Assembly: GCA_000733355.1 (NCBI GenBank)
Contig: JNVV01000001.1
Span: 1,129,218-1,193,217, forward strand
DNA from: Falciphora oryzae
Lineage: Eukaryota; Ascomycota; Sordariomycetes; Magnaporthales; Magnaporthaceae
DNA: 64,000 bases
Direction: 5' to 3'
This document shows, piece after piece, positions 11,376 through 23,356 of the stretch. Every line of letters begins with the position of its first letter. Position 1 is the first letter of the stretch. A program made the position numbers and the translations under genes. The notes beneath the pieces are model-generated. The model ran no database searches and was not told where the DNA came from. It saw nothing but the letters and a program-made list of their open reading frames with translations.

Positions 11376-12637
11376 GGTATTAGACCTGTGCAAAGAAGAC
11401 GAGACGCGCACTTAGAGGCGTGCCAGGACCACAGGCGGGCAGGTAGCGGATTCCCAATTGCTTGGCAGCAGTCGTGAAGACGGCAAAGACGACAAAGGCC
11501 TATGGCGCCGGACGGCATTCACCGTTAGGATAAGAGTGAGACGCGTGCTCAGACGCGTCCGATCGGGCGGCCCATTTGCGACGGGTGACTGCTGCCATGT
11601 TTTCCTCGTGGCGAGTGTCTTTCAGGGATAGGGGTCTGTGGAAATGAACGGTAGTGAAAATTGGTCCGTCACTACTTCTTTCTATTAGCTCGTCCAGTTT
11701 CTTCCCGCATCCGTGACTTGGAAGCTTCGGTGGCGCCCTGTGCGTTTGATCACCACTGCCAGCCGCCGCACTCTTCGGCGGAAATGACAGACAAACAGAT
11801 TGACGGAACGACAGTCTTGGCCTGGCTTTGGATGTAGGTATACTGTATAGAGTAAATACCCTCGCGAGACCAGAAACGACCTGTCAATCAACCTGGGACA
11901 TTGTCACTTGTCCACCGCGAACAGCCGCAGCCCAGAGGGCCCTCTTTATATCTTTCTCGCCTGCCTGACTATTCCATGCCACTCACCACACATACCCCAT
12001 GCCTAGGCAGGTAACCAGCATGCACAGGAGACAGCAATCCTGAGGACCGAGCCGCGACTCGAACAGGCGGACATCCAACGTCGTCTGTTCTTTCTGCCCT
12101 TGCATTGCACGCAGCAGTGCTCCCGCATGGCGAAGGCTGAGCTAAATCTGGGACCCGTGCGCCAGATGGTTGTGTTGGCCAGGGGCCCGGGTTGAAGATG
12201 CGAGAGAAATGGACTGACTAGCAGAACGGGCATCCTTGCGGTTTCTGCACGGCCTGGGGGGCCATCATTGATCTCCTTTTGGCAGCCCCCATCGCGCTAA
12301 ATCGGGACAAAAGGGGACAGCCGCCGCGCCTTCTCGAAATCGTGGCTTTTGAGCCTCAACAGGCCAGACTATGCGACTGGAGTCCATTCGTCTGGAACAC
12401 CATCGTAGCCACCTGAGCAGTGCCCATAGATGCTTTCTATGCCAGTGCTTGTCGGTTGGAGCGTTACAAGCAGATAGGCGGGCCTCGATCAGCCAAAAAC
12501 TTCGATGGCCAGCGGTACCAAGACATGAAGCATCTGGAACGGGGTGCTCAGATACAGAATGGTCAGACAGCACTCCAACAGCACCGGCTAGCGAGCATCG
12601 GCAGTTGTTGCCATCCATGTTCCCTAATTGTCCCAGG

Positions 12638-12661
12638 TTTTTTTTTTTTTTTTTTTTTTTT
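12638..12661 (+). repeat. Poly(T) homopolymer, 24 nt
   Basis: An uninterrupted run of 24 thymines in the gene-poor region. Confidence 0.9.
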
Positions 12662-15460
12662 GATCAAGGTTTAAGCTTGGTCGCTTAGGCTTCGCGACCG
12701 GGCACAGCGAGAAGGACGCCAAAGACAGAACCCTTCGGCTTGGCCCTGGAGCCAAAGGAGGCAAAAACAAAAGAACAAGATTGGGCGGCGATCGCCTTCA
12801 CGTCGCGCTGCCCGCGGGCGACGTTTCTCCATGTTGGCTGGTGGACGAGATCAAGGACAACGGCCGGTAGCATCAACTGGAGTTTCAGGCTGCATATGCG
12901 TGGCCAACTGACTGGCGGTGTCTGGAGGTGGACCAACGTCGCGCGGAACCCGCCTCTTAGCCTTCTGGAAGGGAAAAATAGCATGGGGCAGTTTCCACGG
13001 GCTCCGCGGCGTGTTTCCCCGCCCAGCCAAACGCCCATGTTTCCCCTGTGAGGGTGCGATACGTCCATCATTTCCGCCGTGTTCTTTTAATAATGCGACG
13101 GCCATGTTTTCCCATGGTTGCTTTCTTTATGCGCGGCCGCTCACTGGGCGGCTCCAGAGGGCGCGTCTCCACTCGGCCGATACGTGGGAATCCATATTCT
13201 TGGCATTCGACCACTGCCTCAGATCCCCGGCTGAGGTGAAACGGGGAGCGCAGGGGGGCCTGATGTCATCGGGCGCCTGAAAAGGGTTGCGCCTGCGAGC
13301 AGCCCGGGAGAAACAACATGGAGTTCCATGGCTTTGGGCTGCCATCATTGGTGGGGTCCCGTTTGGATGAGCACTTTTGCATTGTGGTTGGCTTCATCTG
13401 TGTGAGGCTCTTGGCAGGGACCAGGGGTGGGTGATGGGGAGAGGAAGGAGAGGATAGAAGGAGGCGCCCGTCCCCTGAGGCTGCCGCTGCTCTCCCGTGC
13501 CGTGGCGCCTGCTGTGTTAGGTAACGTGTAGGGCTCACGGACACGCGGCTCGACCCTTTGATCAACGGCGACTCGGCAGCAGCGTCCATGCTTTTTTCCA
13601 TCTTTAGCCTCCCGCCATTGTTTGTGGTTGATCTACGGCTGGCGCTGCACATCATTTCTGACGCATGGCCGCAGCGCCACGAGCCGCACGCCCGCGGCTC
13701 TCGTTGGAGGAATGACCGATCCTATCGAACGCCATCTTTCCGGGGTATTCTAGCGATGGAAAGGGAAAAGCCGGCGCATTTTGACGACATGGCGCAAACC
13801 ACAAGAATGCGGAGAGAGGTTGCAATGCATCGATCGCCTAGGTAGGCCAGTAAGCATGCTACGTCGAAGCTTAGATTCCGAGTGCCATCAACGCAATAAG
13901 ATGGAGGTGCAACTCAATTAAAGACGGCGACCCAATCTGGAATGCCGGCACTCTAACCATCTGATGATCGATGCCTGTCCGCTGCCGTTGGTCCGGTGGT
14001 TTTTTTTGCTATTTTATGGGGCTCGGGCATGCTGGCTTCAACGTCTAGCGAGCGAGCAGCCCAGCTACGAGAATGTTTATCTGGGAGATTGGAACCTCTG
14101 GTGTGATCTGATCTGGTGTCGGAGACGTGCGCTGTTGCGGGGGGCGACAGGCTTAGAGCAGGCCGGGGTTGGCCTTCGGTGCGCCCCTTGGGACGGACAT
14201 TGGATGTTGAGGACATGCACAATGTGCGGCAAGCGTGTCTGGATCGAGCGGCATTGGGGGAGCAGAGAAGGAGCAACGAGCAGCAAAATTTGGAGGGGAG
14301 CAGAGTGCAGGCAGGCCGAAACCGCAAAAATCGTGCCACTTCATCTCAAAAGGGGGTCCAACGCCTGATTTTGCTTCCCTCTTTGGCCGCGAGCCCCGTC
14401 GCCATGCCCCACCCACACGCCTTCACACCCGCGACCGACCAGGCTCCTTGGCCAGGGGCTGGATGGTGGGGAACCACCGCAGAGTTCAGTGCAGTTGGCC
14501 TATTGGGGCCGTCTGCGCTGGACGGGCCCTGCGGCAGAGTTGCAAAATTGTGTCTGGTCTTTTTTGGGCTGCTTGGGCTGTTGCTTTGCGGTGGAGGCGG
14601 GCAGGTTCAGTGGATGCTGATCGAGGGCAGCTCCTTCCACCACCACCGGGGCCAAATGACAGACGGTAAACACCTCGAAAAGGAAAAGTGCGGACGGCCC
14701 GGTGCAGACCAAGACATCTATCCATCGATCAAAACCGTCAAAACAAATCACCATGTCCACCCCAGACTCGCCAGACTCGGCACCGTTTGCTCGCCAACCC
14801 GTCCCAAGTCCGACCCCAATCGGCCTCAACTGACCTTTTCGTAGCTTCTGCCCACCGACTCGAAACACCTGTCGAGCGGGGCCCGTTGGCTGCGGCCGTC
14901 CTGGGGCAGCCCCGGCCTGGCCGCTGGGAAGGTTCTGCCGCGGCTTCGGATGGGTTCCGAGCAAGGGCAGCCGACCGTTGGCTGGGTGGCGCGCGCACTC
15001 CCCCGTCGGCGAAATGCGAGGGACGGTCAGCGTTTGCCCTGGCGTCCTCGCCCCACGCACTCTCTCGCGCTGCAGGCTGCCCAGGGGGTGGGCCCGCGAT
15101 CGGGGGTGCGTCCGGGATGGGCCCTGCGCCAGACTTCCAGCGCATCCACCGGGATGCGACAGGCGGCGTTGGAGATGTGCCCGCCAGCAGGCGCCCGCGC
15201 TGCCTTGAGAAACAGCGCCTCCCGATCTGCCCCTGGCCGCCGCCCATCCCTGCTTGCCAACAGCGGTGACGGACCGCCGACGGGTCGGGGTTGTGGCTGC
15301 CCCACGCCAGCAGCTCCCCTCGCCCTCGACATGGCCGCCATCTTCGTTGACGGCGGACCCGCAGCCAGGGCCCAAGCAAAAGGGGCTGGCCGGTGTTGCG
15401 GCCGTCCATGGGCCCCATCCGTCCGCCCCAGCGCCCCAGGGCATTGAGCCATGTACCGTG

Positions 15461-15467
15461 TATATAA
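15461..15467 (+). promoter_or_regulatory. TATA-like box of the Egh16-like gene
   Basis: TATATAA lies 232 bp upstream of the ATG at 15699, followed by a CT-rich leader. Similar TATA elements sit about 225-265 bp upstream of the genes at 51504 and 53798. Confidence 0.5.
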
Positions 15468-15698
15468 CCCATCACATCCCATCTCAACCACTCGCTCTCC
15501 CTCCGTTTCCCCCATCCACAAACAAGTCTAATCAGAGGCCAACCTCGTTGTTTGTATTTCCTTCCTTCCCTTCGAACCCCTAGCGGTTATTCCTTTCACC
15601 ACGGGCTGTGCCTGACCCTTAACAAGACTACCCTTATCTTCTTCTTTCTCTAAACAAGGTCGTTCTACCCTTGCCCTTTTCTCTCTCACTCCTTCAAG

Positions 15699-16484
15699 AT
15701 GTTCTTCAGCTACGCTGCCGTCGTTTTCGCCGCTCTGGCCGGTGTCAACGCCCACTCGGCTATCATTGGCGCCCAGGGCGAGGCTGGTTCGCCCCAGTCC
15801 GTTGCCTTCAAGGGTAAGTCGTCATGGATGGTGGATCTGCCGGGGGAGACTCATGGGAAACAAATCTAACCATCTTCACCGACAGTCATCCCCGACCTTG
15901 CCCGCAACTGCACCACCATCAGCCCCTGCCAGCAGGATGCCACCATCATCCGCCAGGGTGAGATCGCGGCCAAGATCGTCGACGTCTGCGGCAGGACCGA
16001 GCAGTCCGGCAGCATCGATATCAAGGCCGAGACCGAGAAGGCCGTCTCCGCCGGCGCCGTGACCGCGGTCAAGGGCGGCACCGTCGTCACCATGGACATC
16101 CACCAGGTCAACGCCGACGGCGCTGGCCCCTACTTCTGCGGCGTTGACGAGACCGGCAACGGCCAGTTCAAGGACATCCCCGTTACCGACAACGTCCCTG
16201 GCGCCAACGGTCTGTCCCAGGCCAAGACCGAGCAGTTCCAGATGAAGGTCACCATGCCCCAGAACCTCAATTGCTCTGGTGGCTCCACCGGCAACATCTG
16301 CATCATCCGCTGCACTAACGCTGCTCAGGCCGGCCCCTTCGGTGGATGCCTTCCCGTCCAGCAGGCCGCCGCCGCCGGTGGCGCCAACGGCGGTGCCAAC
16401 AACAGGGGCAAGGGCAACAACGCCGCCAAGAACAACAAGGCCAACAAGGCTGCCAAGCCCAACAACGCCGCCAACAGGCAATAA
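15699..16484 (+). CDS. Egh16-like (GAS1/MAS-type) secreted protein
   Basis: Two exons, 15699-15813 and 15886-16484, with a 72-nt intron (GTAAGT donor, TCTAAC-like branch, CAG acceptor). They give 237 residues. The N-terminus MFFSYAAVVFAALAGVNA is a signal peptide with cleavage likely after residue 18. The mature protein begins HSAIIGAQGEAGSP and carries the spaced cysteines and the phrase VNADGAGPYFCGVDETG typical of Egh16-like proteins. The rice blast members (GAS1/GAS2) are expressed in appressoria and linked to host penetration. The tail after about residue 195 is unusual: an Ala/Asn/Gly/Lys-rich, strongly basic low-complexity extension. It is probably secreted to the cell wall or apoplast. 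The gene stands alone, with a 4.3-kb gene-poor region upstream. The family call is confident; a role in infection is inferred only. Confidence 0.92.
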
Positions 16485-17553
16485 ATGCAGACCGCCTCGT
16501 CATGAGCTGCCAGCAGCCGCGAATAGGCGTTTTGTGGGGCCGTTGACAAGCCCTCGGCCAAGGGCCTTGTGGGTTCCCGAGGGTTTCGTCAGCATTCTCT
16601 TGTTTTGTTTGTTGCCCAGGATTTCCTGAGAGGAACCCCGACCTTGGTTGCAAGACAACAGGAAAGAAGATTCAGTGACGCTCAGTTAGTTTTGTTACTT
16701 GTAAATACAACCTTTTTCTTTGCCTGGGCAAAGAGTATGGCGTCCGAGGGGTAGTTTGATTTCGCCTTGTTTAGAAGAACGAAGCAGTTTCTCCATTTCC
16801 ATGCTTGCAAGGCCCGGCACTGGCCTCCATGGCTCGCGAGTCGTTCGGTGACCTTGTTTCGACCCTTTTATGCCGCCGGCCCTGGCAGCTTCCTTGGAGT
16901 CAAATATGTCCTTGATACCAGAAGGTTCCCTGCAGTGCGAGCGAGCCCTGTGAGGCGACAGCTGTTGAAGGGTTCCCCCTGAGTGGAACATAGACTGCAG
17001 CAAAAGACGGGGGGAGGGCTTAGCCGCGGAACACTGGTGGAAAACGTCCATGTACATACGTCTGGAACTGGCTCAAAAGCGACTTGGACGCCTATCCGAG
17101 AGCAATCCCAGGACGGCATTATTCATACCATGACCACAGCACCCATTGGAGTCTGTCTATGTAGCTCGATTAGTAAGTAGCAAGTACAGATGGACTAGAT
17201 AAACAAGCAATATGTACATGAGGGGGCTTCCTTGAGCCGGCAGATGAAAGGGACACACACTAAAGCACAACGGAGAAAAGCGCCCAAACCCCTGAACCTC
17301 TCTCCCTGACCTGATCCCCATGTTTCACAAAACCAGCAAAGAGCAAACCCTCGCTCGTATCAAGAAAGAAACATGCCAAAGCTCATTTTGAACAGCAGGC
17401 GCCCATCGCCCTCGTCCTACTGGTTTCATAAATAAGCTGACCACTTTTGCCGACCGCGCCTCGCGACCCGCAGCAGGCATTGGCCGGTCCGGCCAGTCAG
17501 TCTTGCCCCACGCCCTCCCCCGGATTTTATGTCTTTTTTTTTTCTGTTTCCTT
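16485..17553. other. Intergenic between convergent genes
   Basis: 3' flanks of the Egh16-like gene (+) and MSH6 (-). Nothing recognisable. Confidence 0.5.
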
Positions 17554-20500
17554 TTAGAGAGCGGCAATTGCCCGCAGCAGCACGTCGACGCCCCGCTCCG
17601 TGACCCTCGAGTCACCCTCGTCCTCGTCGCGCAGGAGGCTCGCGACGTCACTGAGGATGCCCAGCGGGATGTAGCAGCCCGTCCGGGCGCGGTCGAGGCT
17701 CTCCTTCAGGCGGCTGGTGTGCTCCCACTCCCTGGCCGCCACCTCGGCGCGCTCGATGACGCGGTTGCTGATGCCGCACATGGCGGCGCAGTGCATGCCG
17801 AACGAGCCCTCGGCCACGCCGTCCTCAAGCCGGTACAGGAACGTGACCCGCCGCTTCTCCTCGTCCACCTGGATCTGCATGCGTCGCGCCCGGATCTCCG
17901 GGTGGCCCTCGAACTCGGTCGCCAGCGAGTGGTAGTGCGTCGCGAAGAAGCCCACGCAGCCGATGTGGCTGGCCACGTGGTGCAGCACCGCCTGCGCCAC
18001 CGCCACGCCGTCGTACGACGACGTGCCGCGGCCGAGCTCGTCGAGGATCACCAGGGACCGCGGCGTCGCCTCGGACAGAATCTTCTTGGTCTCGGACAGC
18101 TCGACGAAGAAGGTCGACTGCGCCGCGAAGATGTTGTCGTTGGCCCCGAGCCGGGACATGATGCGGTCCACAGGCGTGAGCCGCGCAGACTTTGCTGGCA
18201 CGTAGCAGCCTATCTGTGCCATGATGACGGCGATGCAAGACTGTGTGAAGGACGAGTTAGAACACGCAACATCTAGAAGCTAGATTCCGTTTATCAGTTG
18301 CAAAACTTACCATGCGCAGGATTGTCGACTTTCCGGCAGCGTTGGCGCCCGTAAGGAGGTTGATCTTGGGCTCGTCGCCACCCAGCTTGATGTCGTTGGG
18401 GATGAAGTCGTCGACCGTGTTGAGCATGCACGGGTGGCGCAGCTCCTCGAACTCGAGCACGCTCCGCTCGTCATCGACAAAGACGGGCCTGCAGCTGGGG
18501 TCGCCCAGCGAGGACGACGCCTTTGCGAGGCAGATGAGGCAGTCGAGCTGCGAGATGATGCGGATGGCTTGGATCCAGACCTCGTAGTCGACGTCGAACC
18601 GCCTAAAGAAGCGCGCGGCAACGTCCTTGGTGATCTGCGAGTGCGTCTCCTCGGCCTCCTGCAGCTCACGCACGAGCTCGTCGAGATCGCCAAAGTAGTA
18701 CCGCTTGACGCTGCTGGTGGCCGACATCTGTCTCCAGTCCTTGGGCACCTTGGTTGCCTTGGGCGCCTCGACCTGGTAGATCTCCTTGCCAACGTCGGTG
18801 AACTTGAGCGTCTTGCACTTGAGCGCAGCCTTTTGCCTGTCCAGGAGCGCGTGGAGCTCGCGCTTGATACGGGCAATGTTGTCGGCGCTCTCGTCGAAGT
18901 CCTCCTCGATGCCCTTCTCCGGGATCAGGAGCTTCTCGTCCCGGACCTTCTTGCGGTCAAAGGCGCTCTTCCAGAAGCCCAGGGGCTCCTTGAGGTCGGG
19001 CATGGACGCGATCAGTCGGTCGACCAGCCCGTTGCCTCCGCCAAATGCCGACAGCATGGACATGGCGTAGTCAATCTGCTCAAAGCCCTCGAGAACGCGG
19101 ACAAAGTCCTCGGCCTTGCAGACGCCGGCGTGGATCCGCGAGATCAGTCTCTCGAGGTCGGGCATCTTACTCATCAGCGACGAGAACTGCTCGCGAATGC
19201 CGCGGTCGGCGTTGAGCATGTCGACGGCGTCGAGGCGCTCGTTGATCTTCTGGGTGTTGCACAGCGGGTGGCAGACCCACTGGCGGAACAGCCGCTTGCC
19301 AAAGGGCGTGATGCAGCGGTTGAGGAGGTTGAAGAGCGTGCCCTCGGGCCCGCCGTTGACGCTGTTGGAGAAGACCTCGAGGTTGATGAGGGACTGGCCG
19401 TCCAGGATAAGCGTGCCGTTGCGGTGGATCGGGCTGTACCACTCGAAGCTGCCCTGGGACAAGAGGCTGCGCTCAAGCTTCAACATACGCAAGTAGTGCA
19501 CGAGAGCCCCCACGGCCGACATCAGCAGGCTCTTGTCACGGGACTTCTCCAGCACTTCAGGCCATGCCTCCTCCTGGTTTGCATCGCCATCCTCCCCTGC
19601 CTTGGCAAAGTAGCCACTGTTGTCAAGGTCGCGGACGGCGGTATCGGGCTCGGGGAACTCGGTCCCGGGCTTGAGATGGTTCCAAATCGTGGTGGGGGTC
19701 GTGTTATTCTTGAGGATGCGCAGAGCCTTTGTCGACAGGCGCGCCTTTTCGAGGAGCAGCTCGCGCGGAGAGGTCTGGGCCACAAATGTTTCGAGCCTCG
19801 TCAGGTCGACGTCATCCTCGAACTGCGATAGGAAGAACTGGCCCGTGGCGGCATCTACAAAGGCGATGCCGAAGGCGGGGTTGCCGTTGAGGCTTGACTC
19901 CTTGATGGCGACGCAGTATGTGGCCATGTCGTCCTGGAGCATGCTGCCCTCGACCAGGGTGCCGCCGGTGAGGATGCAGGCTAGCTCGCGGCGGATGATC
20001 TTGTCGGCCTTGGCGGCGCCCTTGCTCTTCTTGGCCCCCGGGTCATCGCGCTCACGCATCTCCTTGCCCAGGGCCGACTCCATCTGGTCGACACGAGCGA
20101 CCTTGTAGCCCTTGGCGACGAACTGGTTGACCCACATCTCGAGCGAGCTCTCGGGCACGCCAACCATGCGCATGTTGACGCGGTCTGTGAGCTTGAGGTC
20201 GAACAGCTGGTGGCCGATGGTGGCGTCGTTCTCGTAGAGCTCGTAGAACTTGCCCTTCTTGAAGAAGACGACCGTGTCCCACAGTTTCTGCTTGATCTCC
20301 CAGTACTGTCTTTCGAAGGGCGAGAAGTTCTTCCACGCCGAGGGCGGGATGTAGATGGTGGCCGGGTTGAACTCGGGGTCATCAGGCTTGTTTCCGTCCA
20401 TGTCACGGATACTGGCGAGCCAGACGTAGCGGTCATCCTGCTCCGACTTCTTCGTGTGGGGCTTGCTATCCTTGTGCTTGAACGCTGCGGCGGCCTTTGG

Positions 20501-21394
20501 GACAGCCTTGCGAGGCGTCTTGTCCCCTGGCTGGGGAGCAGGAGCAGGGTTTTCGGGGTCGTAGCGCCACTGTTGAGTGGTCGAGGTGCGCGGCATATCG
20601 TCACCCATCTCCTCATCATCATCATCGGCTTCTTCTCTGGCCGTATCCCTTGGGGGTGGCGAGGACGAGGCGACGTTGCGCTTCCTCGGCGGCGCGGCCT
20701 TGCTGCTTGGTCGCTTCCGCTTCTTGGATTTTGACGGGGCGTCCGAGTCGTCAGACACGATGAAATCGTCCATGGCTTCTAGGAATCCGAGCCCATTAGC
20801 TTCAAGGTCGGCCCGGTCAGAATAACACCGTTAACACTTACCATCGTCGTCATAGTCGCCGGCCGCGGCCTCGGGTTCGGGCTTGAAATCGTCCTCATCA
20901 TCGTCGTCGTTGTGCAAGACTGAGGGCCTCGAACGGCTACGACGTTGGCTCTGGCGAGAGCTCAAGGCGGCGAACACATCCCCATCGTCATCGTCGGAGG
21001 ACTCGGCGTAGTTGACGGTCTTCCTCCCCTTCTTGACGGGACTGCTGCTGGCGATGACCATACTGCTGATAGCACGCTTGACCGTCGATGCGTCCCTGTT
21101 CTCGTCCTGGGAGCTGCGGGGCTCGACGGCGTCGCTGCTCGGGACCGGGGTCACCTTCTCCGAGGGGCGCTGCTTCCGGGCCATGGCGTTGGACTTTGTG
21201 GTCTCCTTGAGGCATGGCGACGAGGCCGGCTCGGCGGGACGGGCAGGCAGCTTTGTCGACGACGAGGGGGTTGCGGTTTTGGAAAAGAAGCCCAGGATGC
21301 TAGCCTGTTTGCCGGTCGATGCGGAGCCCGCAGGCTTCTTGGGTGCAGCTCCGGGCCTCGCCGGAGTGCGGGCAGTGACGTCGCCGGAGCCCAT
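17554..21394 (-). CDS. MSH6: DNA mismatch repair protein MSH6
   Basis: Three exons: 21394-20842, 20778-18311 and 18240-17554, with introns of 63 and 70 nt. Frame is kept throughout, giving 1235 residues, normal for fungal MSH6. MSH6 pairs with MSH2 to form MutS-alpha, which detects base mismatches and small loops in the nucleus. Visible features in order: a PCNA-interacting motif QASILGFF (residues 30-37); an acidic/basic disordered N-terminus; the mismatch-binding Phe-x-Glu in KFYELYEND (F362, E364); MutS core domains; Walker A GANAAGKST (995-1003), lying just before the second intron; Walker B ending LDELGRG (D1074, E1075); and the switch histidine in FFATHYHSL. All key residues are intact. 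It is divergent from FTA4 across 560 bp. Confidence 0.97.
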
Positions 21395-21954
21395 TTTCGC
21401 CTGGGATGGGGACTCGAGGCCGCTTCGTGGTGGCTTGGCTGTTGGGGGAAGCGAGATGTCGAAGACAAAAATGTCCTTTTCGCCTCGTGTTATTACAGAA
21501 TATTTCCCGACTATTCTGGATCACAAGTCTTCCTCGTAGAATCCACTGGTATAAAGAAACACAAGGTACGCTTCTGGGGAGTGGAGGAGCCTTGGGTCAG
21601 GTTGTGCGGGCATCTCCAGGTCGACAGCACGGATCAAGACGCGAATCAATTTGATAAATCGCGTCTGGTCTCGCGTCGCGGCATTTGGACCCCCGCTCGC
21701 GTCACCCCAAGGCAGTCCCAGTTCCCTGGACGGTCCGCCAGAACCCCACTAAACTGCATTGGACCCTGGCTGTCAATTTATTTTCCCAGGCACGGTTGGC
21801 TGCAAAGTGCCGCCGAATTTCGGGGCTGATGCAGCCTGGCTCCGCGGCCCCTGAATCGCCATGCTTCTTTAGCCCTTCGCGGTTTAGTGACCGCTGCTGC
21901 CAGCATCGAGGCCGTGCAGAAAACAAACAAACACGCCCCGAGGCAGCCACGCAA
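21395..21954. promoter_or_regulatory. Shared divergent promoter, MSH6/FTA4
   Basis: 560 bp between the start codons of MSH6 (-) and FTA4 (+). Both promoters and leaders must lie here. No clear TATA box was seen, as expected for housekeeping genes. Confidence 0.55.
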
Positions 21955-22895
21955 ATGGCGTCGCCGGCGCCCCCGACCATCCAGGCCCTGAAGCAGGACT
22001 TCATCGCCGAGCAGACGCGGCTCCTGTCGCAGCCGCTGGCGCCGTCACGCGCCTGGTCCAAGGCCAACAGCGCCGCCGCCCGGGCCGCCGACGGGGGCGG
22101 CCGCACAAGCCAGCCCCAGCCCGCCGCCCCCCTGCCGCAAAAGGCCGTCGACGACGCCCTCGCGCGCTTCAACCACAGGCTCCAGCAGCACGCCGCCCGC
22201 GTCTACTCCCCGCCCGCTACCCGCCACGTCGCCGAGCAGCTCGAGAAGCTGTACCTGGCCGCTGCACGTGATGACGAGAGACCGCGTGTGGACGACAGTG
22301 GCGGCGGTGACGCTGACGACGTGACCGACGCCAGCCTGAAGCTCAGTGCCGATTTTGGTGGGCCTGAATGACCCCGCTCAAAAGAAAACAAACAGAACAA
22401 ACGACTGACCCCCTTGTAGCCGATGCACAGACGATAGCAGCACTCCCTCCGTCTTGGCCCTCGGACCAGGACGTCGAGGCCCGGCCCATGGAGGCGCGCC
22501 GCTACGCCGACCTGGCCGCGCGCCTGCAGGACCTCTCAGCCGCGCGCGAGCAGGCCACGGCCCGCGTGCGGCGCCTGCGCGACATGCAGCGCGGGCTCGC
22601 TCCTTTCCGTGCCGGTGCCGGCGATGACGAAGCCGCTAGCTCCCTGCAGAGGAACCTGGTGACCAAGGACGGCGAGCTCGAGAGGGAGCTGGAGCGCACG
22701 CGGATCCTCATGGCCCGCGTCGGCGACCGCGTCTTCCGCGCCATCCAGGAGAGCCCGAAGCAGCAGCAGCAGCGGCGGCGCAGGGGTGGTGGAGACGACG
22801 ACGACGGGAGCCTCTTTAGGGACGGGGACGACGCGCCTGTTGCGATCGCAGACGAGGAAAAGAAGAAGGTCGCTGACCTCTTGGATCGGTTTTGA
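21955..22895 (+). CDS. FTA4: Kinetochore protein FTA4 (Sim4/CCAN complex)
   Basis: Two exons, 21955-22357 and 22420-22895, with a 62-nt intron (donor GTGGGC, acceptor TTGTAG), giving 292 residues. The N-terminus MASPAPPTIQALKQDFIAEQ and the following LLSQPLAPSRAW match the fungal FTA4 family (Nkp1-like). FTA4 is a subunit of the Sim4/inner-kinetochore complex that binds centromeric chromatin. The middle is helical and coiled-coil-like (ARLQDLSAAREQATARVRRL), and an acidic, Gln/Arg-rich stretch precedes a short C-terminal helix ending LLDRF. Without splicing, the first exon's frame would stop about 13 bp into the intron, and joining restores the helical region. The family was recognised from the N-terminal motif and is not checked by search. 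Confidence 0.8.
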
Positions 22896-23356
22896 TCCTT
22901 TCCTTTTTCAACAGTATCAGCGGCAAAACCTCGCTGTGGATTGGTTTGTACTAGACTTCTAAGGTCTGACATTTACGATGGATGGTGGACGATAGAGACA
23001 TGATACCCCTTATTATACTACATTTTCCGGTTTTCGAGGAGAAGGGAGCAGGAACAAGAAAACCCCGATTTAAGCCTATTTTATAAACCCGTTCATGCCC
23101 CGGACATGAGAAAACGAACAACGTGATATTTTCGACTATATCGTGATATCGTTGGTCATCAGCTAGCCGGTATACAACTGCATCGCATATCTATCGTGCG
23201 CCATTTTCCGCTCTGCCGGCATGACTATCATATTCATACTTCATATGTTCCCGATGCCAATTTGTGTCGTCCATCCGCGGGCTGCTCATGTGTGCAGCCT
23301 GCGCCACAGATGTCTCTGACATCTTTTCTCTGGCTCTCTTCTTGGGCCTGATCGCC
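22896..23356. other. Convergent 3' flanks
   Basis: 461 bp between the stop codons of FTA4 (+) and the calpain-family gene (-). AT-richer than its surroundings; nothing else seen. Confidence 0.5.

Larger units (their letters stand above)
11376..15698. other. 4.3-kb gene-poor region
   Basis: The longest stretch without a recognisable gene in the left half. It carries a 24-nt T run at 12638-12661. GC-rich stretches near 14400-15450 leave long but meaningless frames open on both strands. The last few hundred bases are CT-rich, with a TATA-like box at 15461-15467, and form the promoter and leader of the Egh16-like gene. I saw no transposase or reverse-transcriptase motif. Confidence 0.55.

Noticed and set aside
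12420..12674. Frame starting MPIDAFYASACRLERYK, superficially like a Y-family polymerase motif
   Set aside because: Only a few residues match, the downstream palm motifs are absent and the frame runs into a poly(T) tract.
14116..15447. Several 150-314-codon frames on both strands
   Set aside because: GC-rich stretch with mutually overlapping frames, no motif, no leader or splice logic.
18434..19831. 465-codon open frame on the plus strand
   Set aside because: It is the antisense of MSH6 exon 2; high GC at codon third positions keeps it open. No family resemblance.
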